The notes beneath the pieces are model-generated. The model saw only the letters and a program-made list of their open reading frames with translations. It was not told where the DNA came from and searched no databases. Of a stretch of 64,000 nucleotides of DNA, positions 53,424 to 61,391 are shown one piece after another; within the stretch, counting starts at the first letter, position 1; every line of letters begins with the position of its first letter. The stretch spans positions 24,399 to 88,398 of the forward strand of contig CAJODK010000016.1 of assembly GCA_905233245.1 (NCBI GenBank), written 5' to 3'. This DNA comes from an uncultured Prevotella sp. GTDB lineage: Bacteria > Bacteroidota > Bacteroidia > Bacteroidales > Bacteroidaceae. The position numbers and the translations under genes were made by a program.

Positions 53424-56400
53424 TTACTTAACAACTGCTTTAGTTGTTCCAACGAAGCCATTGGTGCCTTTCACCTTCACTACCACCATACCATTGGCAC
53501 TGCCTGGCAGACGTATAGCAGTGGTAGCACCTATGAAGGAGTGCTGACCAAGCTGTTTGCCTGAGGCATCGAACAGTTCTACAGTGTAGTCACGACCACC
53601 CTGAGCATCATTGACGGTCACAAAGACCAGACCATTCTGTGCCTGGAAGAGGCTGACAGACTGGTTAGCAGAATCCTGCTTGACGAGCTTCACAGCAGTC
53701 AGTTCGCCATCATACTCGTAAGCTCCGAGGTCAGGAGCTTCACCAACGTATTCTATACCGTTGATGTCTATACCGCGATATGTGGTGGCATCAACCTTTA
53801 CACCCTTGTCAATGAGAAGACTCTCTGATGTCCATGTTGAATTGTCGTAAGAACTCTTGTGAGTGCCATCGCCCTTGATGTGGGCGAAGGTTATCTCAGG
53901 CAGATTGCCATCTTCGTCACGCTCGGCGATGAGCTGGGTGTCGTCAATGCTCTCGAAGAGGTCGGGGTGTGCCTTGTGGAACTCACAGTTAGTGACGGTG
54001 AGTCCTGAAAGGGTCTCGTCAATCTCGAAACGACCGTACTGTCCATTCTTGCCATATTCGCCAGGCTTAGGCTGACCAGTATTCTTATCGCGCTTGTCGG
54101 TGTCATAGTTATCATTGATGGCGATACAGTTGGTAAGACGTACCTCATGACCACTGGCAATTTCCTCGAAGATGCGATATGAGTATGCCTTCTCATTGAT
54201 GGATTTGAGGGTCATACCTGTACAGTTATTGAGGATTATGTCACCCGCATTATGGTTCTGGTCGAAGCCTTTAGACTTATTGTGAATAGCAAGACAACGA
54301 TTCATATAGACATTCATAGCGCCCTGATTGGAACCACACTTGAAGCCGTTGCCGTTACCGTCAGGAGCTACGGTATTGAGGTCAAGGAAACCGTTCTTGT
54401 AGGTGATACAGTTCTCTATGATGATGGTCATATTGTCACCGAAGTTTCCATCCTTCTTGTAGAACACATCCCAACCGTCGTCACTGTTGGCCCATGCACG
54501 ACAACCATAGAAGTAGTTGTTGTCACCTACGGAAATCTTTGGAGCAAAGCCGTCGGCATCACCCTCAGCCTCGTCACAGTTGAGGTAAGAGTCGCAGTTG
54601 ATAATCTTGTTGTCAGAGCCGAGGTTCTTTATCTGCAAGCCAGTATCGCCGTTCTTGTAGAAGTTACAGAGCTCGATGATGTTGTCGTGACCGTCCTGAG
54701 TGCGGTTGACTACATCGGCGCTGCTACCGCCAGCTGGCTTATTACGCTCTATGAGCAGGCCATTGTCGCTGGCATTGGTGATGTCGATATTCTTGAAGTG
54801 CCAATAAGAAGAGGTGAGACGCACACCCTGATAAGGGTTGTTGGAGTGAGCATGGTAAGGCATGCCAGAGAAGTCGAGGATAGCCTGACCGTCCTTACCC
54901 CACAACTCTATGAGTTTGTCAGGTTCGCCGTTGGTATCGTCGATATTGATGCGCTTGTCATAAACATACGTGCCAGCCTTCATCCAGATGCGGTCGCCTG
55001 GCTGTGCTATGTCAACAGCCTTCTGAAGGTCAAAGAACGGTGCACTCTCTGAACCGTCAGCAGTGGCATCATTGCCGTCAGGAGAGAGCCAGATTACCTC
55101 GCCCTTGATGTCGTCTGGAGTGTCAGGTATATCGTCTGTCACAAACTCCTTCTCCTCACCATATACAGTGCCCTTAGCCGTGATGGCATAAGCACGTACA
55201 TAGTATGTGGTAGCCTCGTCGAGAGCAACGCTGGTAGAGAACTTGTTGGAAGGATTGGACATGGCAATACGTGTCTCGGAGTTGTAGTCGAGACCAGGAG
55301 TCTTGCTGTATATGATACCCACCTCAGTGAGGTCCATACCACCATCGTCGGTTACGATACCGCCGAGGCGATATTTCTTGCCGCTCTTGGTAACGTCACT
55401 CGTAGCAACTACTGCTGGGGTAGCCTCAGCAGTGGTGAAACTCTTCACGTCGCCATAAGCATAGCCTGCATTAGAAAGAACGTATGCACGATAGTAGATG
55501 GTCTGCTCAGCCTTCAAGCCTGTGATGAGCAGAGAGAACTCGGTAAGGTTCTTTACATCCTCCACCTCAACGGTGTTGTCGGCGAGGGTAGGCTGTGCCT
55601 GCAGAGCCCATACGAAGCCAGCTTCAGTGATAGGCTGGTCGCCCGGGTCAACAATCTGTGCACTAACTTCTGCAGAGTTCTTGGTTATGTTGGTAACTTC
55701 GCCAGTAGCCACTGTAGCAGGTGTGCCGAATGCCTGCGCATAGACAATGAGGTCGTCGATGTCGGCATCTTTTGATGTTGACTCGTTAGAAATCTTGATG
55801 CGGTTTACGCTGAGGTCGTTAACCTCAATGGTGCGTACCTTGTCGCTGGAGGTGATAGTAGCAGACTTCCATGTAGTACCGCCATCGGTAGAGGTGTAAG
55901 CGGTCACTTCAGAACGTGTCTGATTCCATGTTACCTTCTTCACACCACTGTTGAGTATAGGAGTGATGACGTATGAACCTTTCTTTGGCATACGAAGGTT
56001 GTGTGTTCCGCTTGAAACGTTATTAGAATTACCTGGCTCGAAAGACTTATAGTAAAGCCATTCACCGCCGTATGCGTTAAAGGATAATTCAGTGTTTGAT
56101 GTTTCGCCTTCTGATTTGGAAGGATAGGTTGAGACGTCTTCAAAATCCTGGATGAAGTAGCGGCCTTCTGAATCAACAGTCTGGGCACTTTCGTCCATGA
56201 GAGTTTTGAATGACTTCACTTCGCCGTAGGTCTGTGTGTCACCATACTTGGCATAGGCACGGTAGTAATAGGTCTTGCCTTCAGCAAGCTCTGTGAGTTG
56301 TACGCTGAAGTTGTCAGCAGCGGCTGAGGCTGTGGTGACGTTGTCATTGAGAGTAGGCTCTTTATTGGAGTAGCTCCATACGAAGCCCACCTCGGTAACA

Positions 56401-57032
56401 GACTCGTCTTGCTTGGTTATAGTACCACTAAGTGTGACGCTGGTCTTTGCTATGTCAGTAGCATCGCCGGTAGTGAGCGTTACAGGAGTGTCGTATGTCT
56501 GGGCATAGATGGCAACGTCATCAATGTCGGCATCTTTTGATGTTGACTCGTTAGAAATCTTGATGCGGTTCACGGCATCGTTGTTGATGTTGGCAGTAAC
56601 AGTCTTTCCGCTCGTCTTTGTCTCAACAGCAGTCCACGTAGTGCCGCCGTCGGTAGAAGCGTACATCTTTATTGATCCACGACCGATATAGAATGTCACC
56701 TTGCTTACACCATTGCTCAATAAGGGAGAAGCAACGTAGGAAACATCTGATGCGTTGATTTTGACATAACCCTTTTTGGGTAAACGGAGGTTCTGAACGC
56801 CATTGCCCATGTAGCCTGTGCTGGTGTCGTCATTATAGAATGCGTTGTAATAGATCCATTCTCCCTGACCAGTTATTGTTACAGGCATTTCAGTGTCAGC
56901 AGTGACTGCGTCCATTGCTGGCACGTTATCGCTTGCCTCAAATGAATTTGAGAAATAAAGACCGTCACCGCCGACAGCCCACGATGTTAGTGCGGAGCAT
57001 AATAATAATGCTATTACAGAAATCTTTTTCAT
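53424..57032 (-). CDS. Secreted PL9-type pectate lyase with repeated Fn3-like modules and T9SS sorting domain
   Basis: 1202 residues. Signal peptide about 1-20. Two copies of a beta-sandwich module (about 25-180 and 300-455, both with GGTTW and VNRIKISNESTSKDADIDD), three fibronectin-III-like domains (about 183-287, 460-560, 565-655; patterns EVGFVWS and TYYYRAYAKYGD), then a right-handed parallel beta-helix of the PL9 type (about 660-1110: SPDGNDATADGSESAPFFDL, NDGW-like WANSDDGWDVF, GDADGFAPK). The other PL9 domains here have ADGFACK, so the Cys-to-Pro change is specific to this one. The C-terminal about 85 residues (LFDASGKQLGQHSF ... TTKAVVK) form a T9SS type A domain. Likely cleaves homogalacturonan at the cell surface. 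Confidence 0.85.
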   Translation of the reverse strand: MKKISVIALLLCSALTSWAVGGDGLYFSNSFEASDNVPAMDAVTADTEMPVTITGQGEWIYYNAFYNDDTSTGYMGNGVQNLRLPKKGYVKINASDVSYVASPLLSNGVSKVTFYIGRGSIKMYASTDGGTTWTAVETKTSGKTVTANINNDAVNRIKISNESTSKDADIDDVAIYAQTYDTPVTLTTGDATDIAKTSVTLSGTITKQDESVTEVGFVWSYSNKEPTLNDNVTTASAAADNFSVQLTELAEGKTYYYRAYAKYGDTQTYGEVKSFKTLMDESAQTVDSEGRYFIQDFEDVSTYPSKSEGETSNTELSFNAYGGEWLYYKSFEPGNSNNVSSGTHNLRMPKKGSYVITPILNSGVKKVTWNQTRSEVTAYTSTDGGTTWKSATITSSDKVRTIEVNDLSVNRIKISNESTSKDADIDDLIVYAQAFGTPATVATGEVTNITKNSAEVSAQIVDPGDQPITEAGFVWALQAQPTLADNTVEVEDVKNLTEFSLLITGLKAEQTIYYRAYVLSNAGYAYGDVKSFTTAEATPAVVATSDVTKSGKKYRLGGIVTDDGGMDLTEVGIIYSKTPGLDYNSETRIAMSNPSNKFSTSVALDEATTYYVRAYAITAKGTVYGEEKEFVTDDIPDTPDDIKGEVIWLSPDGNDATADGSESAPFFDLQKAVDIAQPGDRIWMKAGTYVYDKRINIDDTNGEPDKLIELWGKDGQAILDFSGMPYHAHSNNPYQGVRLTSSYWHFKNIDITNASDNGLLIERNKPAGGSSADVVNRTQDGHDNIIELCNFYKNGDTGLQIKNLGSDNKIINCDSYLNCDEAEGDADGFAPKISVGDNNYFYGCRAWANSDDGWDVFYKKDGNFGDNMTIIIENCITYKNGFLDLNTVAPDGNGNGFKCGSNQGAMNVYMNRCLAIHNKSKGFDQNHNAGDIILNNCTGMTLKSINEKAYSYRIFEEIASGHEVRLTNCIAINDNYDTDKRDKNTGQPKPGEYGKNGQYGRFEIDETLSGLTVTNCEFHKAHPDLFESIDDTQLIAERDEDGNLPEITFAHIKGDGTHKSSYDNSTWTSESLLIDKGVKVDATTYRGIDINGIEYVGEAPDLGAYEYDGELTAVKLVKQDSANQSVSLFQAQNGLVFVTVNDAQGGRDYTVELFDASGKQLGQHSFIGATTAIRLPGSANGMVVVKVKGTNGFVGTTKAVVK

Positions 57033-57082
57033 AACAAATTACGAACTGTGAATTATGAATTATGAACTATGAACTATGAATT
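57031..57082. repeat. GAACTAT/GAATTAT heptad repeat between PL9 genes
   Basis: Six or seven TGAATTA/TGAACTA heptads fill the 48-base gap between the two coding regions. Confidence 0.6.
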
Positions 57083-59177
57083 AAAATATCCTCTGTCCCT
57101 GTGCGTTATAGCTATTGCCGTCCTTCACGATAACCATGCGACCAGCCTTGATAACCTTTGTGATTTGAGTGTTCCCGTTAGCGTTAGCGTTCACGTTATT
57201 GATGCCTGTCGCGCTGTTGTCTGGACGCTCGTAAGGACCGAGATCACGAGCAGAGCCTGTGATAGTACGCTTTAGGAACGGATAGTCTGCGACTAATTGC
57301 TGCCATACAGGGTCGTCATCATCATAAGAAGCATCGCCTGCATCTACCAAAGGATTTTCGGGGTCAGCATTCAGACGACCGAAACGACGTGGCAGGCCAC
57401 CGTATATGTCGCGTGGTGCCAGCGCATCCTCTTCCTCCAAAGAGATATAATTATCATCTGACACTCCATCTGCTCCTGTCTTCAAATGGTTGGACCAACC
57501 TTTATCTACTGGAGATATTATGGCATTGTAATCGTCTGTACATCCTGTCTTGATTTCCTGCTTGCCAAGACATACGTTGTTATAGAACCATGTCTTAGAG
57601 GGATTGACGGCCTTGAACATGAAGGAATAACCGCCATTGTCAAATGCTAAACAGCCTATGAGTTTGTGACCGTCGCCATGATTGTTTTCGTCAAAACCCT
57701 TATCCTTGCATCCAAAGGCTATGCTGTTATAGACATAGTGGATGCCCTTAGAGCTACCGCCTGAACCATTACCACCGAGTTTGATACCATTACCATTTCC
57801 ATTGAAATTCTGCACTGGAGTAAGATACTCTTTTACCCAAAGGTGGTCCTCGGCATTAGCAGGCATCCATGCCCAGCATTCTGCTATTACGACACTGTAG
57901 TCAGTCTCAAAAAGGTCCCATGTGTCGTCTGCATTGCGCCAAGCACGGCAACGGATGAAGCGGTTGCCCTTGCCTGGGTGCATCTTGCAGGCAAAGCCGT
58001 CGGCATCGCCACCATAATTCATATCACAATCGCAGTTGTGGTGAGAATCACAGTCGATGATATCATTGTAGGCGCACCAGGTACCATCATTGGACGAAAC
58101 ATCTGATCTGCCGTAGGACTGCTCTATGCTGTTCTTGAAGTCGTGCCCGAAGCCCAACTGAAGCCCAGTGTCAAGATTGTATGAGAATTCGCAACGCTCG
58201 ATACGGTTATAAGAACCTTCAAGTTTCATGCCATTATCGGCAGCGTGAGTGATATGAATACCAAATATCCACCAATGGCTGCCAGTGATGGTCATACCAC
58301 GCTCACCCATTCTGTCTTTCTGAGAGATAGCTTTGGGGTCATTCTTCAGGTCTATCAACTGCTGAATGAAGTCGAAAATGGGCTTCTCACCATCCTCGCA
58401 ACGAATGATGATAGGCTGTTCTGCAGTACCTGATGTCTTGATGCGAATAGTATATTTCCCATCACTTTGCAATTTGGGAGAATAAGTACCGCCACGACAG
58501 ATGATATGAGTGCCTGGCTCTGCGGCATTGATTGCCTTCTGAAGGTCACACCAAGGATTTTCCCTCGTACCATCACCATTGATGTCGTCACCATCAGGAG
58601 CGATGTATATCTCCTTCACTGCTGTAGGGAATGGCGTCACGGGCACCCATGCTCCTTCGGTAACGTATGTGGGGTCGTCAGGATCAACCGGCACTACACT
58701 TGCAGACTTGATGACTACTTTAGAAACGTAGGTGTTACTGGAGCTACCAGAGAACTTGAAGCGAACGTTGGTCTGACCGTCAAGACCGGTCTTCATGCCA
58801 AACGACTTTGCACCCGAACCACCAGAGTTCTGCTGGGTGAGTTCTTGCCAGGCACCACCATCGATGGAGTAGCTGACAGTGAGTTTGTTGCTACCACCAG
58901 AACCCCAGTCAACGGTAATCTTGCCTGGGTCATCAAGAGCTGGAGTGATTAGATAAGATGAATTACCACTAGTGAAGGTAAACTGCCTTACGCTGTTATT
59001 CTCCTTTAGTTGCATCTTATATGCTTTCCACTCCCCTGAGGGCAGTGTCACAGTCTCCTCTGCGCTGTTGCCGTATGCTTTCTTTGCCAGAGTGCTGAAA
59101 TCTTCTTTCAGCATATCTGCTGCCTGCACCATGAAGGTGCAGAGCAGCATGAGAGTTATGGATAGTACTTTTTTCAT
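57081..59177 (-). CDS. Secreted PL9-type pectate lyase
   Basis: 698 residues from ATG 59177 (MKKVLSITLMLLCTFMVQA signal peptide); an upstream in-frame ATG at 59192 would add MHYIT. A beta-sandwich domain (about 20-165) precedes the parallel beta-helix (about 185-640): IYIAPDGDDINGDGTRENPW, GDADGFACKMHPGKGNRF and CRAWRNADDTWDLFETDY. The Asp-rich DADGFACK and NADDTWD elements are the PL9 calcium and active-site region. After an Asn-rich linker (NNVNANANGN, AACGNN hexamers at 57171-57200) it ends with AGRMVIVKDGNSYNAQGQRI, a tail shared with two other proteins here. Likely a cell-surface or secreted pectate lyase of the same operon. Confidence 0.87.
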   Translation of the reverse strand: MKKVLSITLMLLCTFMVQAADMLKEDFSTLAKKAYGNSAEETVTLPSGEWKAYKMQLKENNSVRQFTFTSGNSSYLITPALDDPGKITVDWGSGGSNKLTVSYSIDGGAWQELTQQNSGGSGAKSFGMKTGLDGQTNVRFKFSGSSSNTYVSKVVIKSASVVPVDPDDPTYVTEGAWVPVTPFPTAVKEIYIAPDGDDINGDGTRENPWCDLQKAINAAEPGTHIICRGGTYSPKLQSDGKYTIRIKTSGTAEQPIIIRCEDGEKPIFDFIQQLIDLKNDPKAISQKDRMGERGMTITGSHWWIFGIHITHAADNGMKLEGSYNRIERCEFSYNLDTGLQLGFGHDFKNSIEQSYGRSDVSSNDGTWCAYNDIIDCDSHHNCDCDMNYGGDADGFACKMHPGKGNRFIRCRAWRNADDTWDLFETDYSVVIAECWAWMPANAEDHLWVKEYLTPVQNFNGNGNGIKLGGNGSGGSSKGIHYVYNSIAFGCKDKGFDENNHGDGHKLIGCLAFDNGGYSFMFKAVNPSKTWFYNNVCLGKQEIKTGCTDDYNAIISPVDKGWSNHLKTGADGVSDDNYISLEEEDALAPRDIYGGLPRRFGRLNADPENPLVDAGDASYDDDDPVWQQLVADYPFLKRTITGSARDLGPYERPDNSATGINNVNANANGNTQITKVIKAGRMVIVKDGNSYNAQGQRIF
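57171..57200 (-). repeat. AACGNN hexamer repeat before the C-terminal tail
   Basis: On the minus strand AACGTG, AACGCT, AACGCT, AACGGG encode Asn-Val-Asn-Ala-Asn-Ala-Asn-Gly, linking the PL9 domain to the tail. Confidence 0.7.
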
Positions 59178-59219
59178 TGTGATATAGTGCATTATAAGTA
59201 GTAATCTTAGTATGAATGT

Positions 59220-61391
59220 TTACTTCACAGTGAACTTTACAGTACGAGTTGCACCATTGAAACTGAGACGTGCAACATATACCCCCTTCTGCAGCTGTGC
59301 TGTTACAGGTACGCTGTACTGTCCGCCTGCAGTAGCAAGAAGATTAGCCACTGTTGCCACCTGAGTTCCCTGTGGAGAGTAGAGTTCTACGACTGCCTTA
59401 CCATTAGCAGGTACGGTGAACTGGATATTACCGTGAGCTACGGTGAGTGAGAGGGTCTTGTCGTTGGTGAGAATGAGTTGAGAACCTGTAACAGATACTG
59501 GAGAGTACTCGTATGGACCCAAGTCACGAGCAGAACCATAGATAGGTTGCCATAGATATGGGAACTCCTCCTGCATCTCGCTCTTGAGGTCAAGACCCTT
59601 ATCGATGAGAACAGATGTGCTCTTCAAACGTGCGAAACGTGTTGGCAGACTGCCGTCAGCAGCACGCGGAGCCTTGGCATCATCCTCCGTGAGGCTTATG
59701 TAGTCACTCTTGGAGAATCCTGAAGTGATTACATCTTTGCTCCATGCCTTATTTTTGCCAGCAGGCAGGGCATTGTTACTGTCGGTAAATGAACCACCTA
59801 TCTCAATGTTGCCAAAACATACGTTGTTATAAAATTCAAAATTTTTGCAGCTTTCAAACATGAAATCATAGCCGTTATCAAAGGCAAGACAGTTGACAAG
59901 TTTGATGGTACCTGCATGGCTGTTCTGATCGAAACCCTTTACAGAGCCAGTCTTATTACATCCGAAGACAACACAACGCCATGCCTCGTGGTCACCCTTA
60001 GAAGAATTACCACCGAGTTTGAAGCCGTTACCGTTACCTTGGAAAGAACCACTCGTGAGATTTGTAGCCCATGACTTGAAATCTGCCTCCTTAGCAGACT
60101 CCCATGCCCAGCATTCGATGAGTTTTACACCATAGTCGGTCTCGTAGAAGTCCCATGCATCGTCTGCATTACGCCATGCACGACAACGGATGAAGCGGTT
60201 GCCCTTGCCATTATGCATTTTGCAGGCGAAACCATCAGCATCAGAACCGCGATTGTCACTGTCGTAGTTGAGGTAAGAGTCGCAGTCGATGATGTCGTTA
60301 TATGCGCAGTATGTGCCATCGTTGCTGCTTATGCCTGGATGAGAATCGGAGAAATTATGTCCGAAACCGAGTTGCAGGCCCGTATCATCGTTATAGCTGA
60401 AGGTACAACGCTCAACCTTATTATGTGAGCCCTCTACCTTGATGCCGTTATCACCAGCCTGTGTGATATGCAGACCGTAGATGTGCCAGTAGTCACCAGA
60501 AAGGTGTATACCACCATAGGTGGATGACTTGTTTGTACCCTTTGGCTGGTCTTTGAAGTTGAGCACAGGGTACTCGCCAGGGAAGGTCTTGATGGTGAAC
60601 CAATGCTCAGCATCACCCTTCTTGTCAACAAGTATTTTGTTAGTCTTGAGCAATTTGCCATCCGACATCTTGTCGCGCCATGCACTGGGATAGTAAGTAC
60701 CACCACGCACGTAGATAGTATCGCCAGGCTGTGCCTCGTTGACTGCCTTCTGGAGGTTGTAGTAAGGATTCTCAAACGAGCCGTCGCCACTGTCATCAGG
60801 TGCCCATGAAGCAACGTATATGCAGTGCTCCACACTGTGAGGACCTGTCCACTCTATCTCTGGCTGCGGGGCAGGGTTGGTTGGCTCGGTTTCGTCGCCT
60901 CCGCCTTCGCCTCCGCCACCACCACCAGCAGCACCGCTGACAGTGATTGATGTTATCCACACATTACTTCCATTTGAAGTAATCTTGAAGCGTACGTTTG
61001 AAGTCTCGTCAAGATCTGTACCTTTACTGTAGGAATATGTTCCAGAACCAGAAATCTTGTAGGAATCTAAGGTTACCCACTCTCCGCCGTTTACGGAATA
61101 AGCAATTTCAATAATCTTGGAACCTCCTGAGCCAAAACCTATTGCAATGTTGCCTGGTTCATCAACGGAAGGAGAGATGACGTAAGCTCCATTACTGTTG
61201 AAAAGCAAAACCTTAGCACTGTTTTTCGTTGTTGCCTTCATGCTGCTCAGTGTCCACTCTCCTGATGGCACTGTGACTGTTGTGGAGTACTCTCCAGCAG
61301 CAAGTGAGGTAAAGTCTTCCTTCAGCAAGTCTGCAGCATTGGCGGTCAGTGCGAGCGTCAGTACTACTATTGAAAAAATGAATCGTTTCAT
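59220..61391 (-). other. Downstream unit of the fused frame: PL9 gene B with its own signal peptide
   Basis: ATG 61391 starts a 723-residue protein with a full signal peptide, beta-sandwich, PL9 helix and T9SS type A domain. It is a normal secreted protein by itself, and the 31 bases between the gene A stop and this ATG form an ordinary gap. A translation start here would make B independently of the frameshift. Confidence 0.7.
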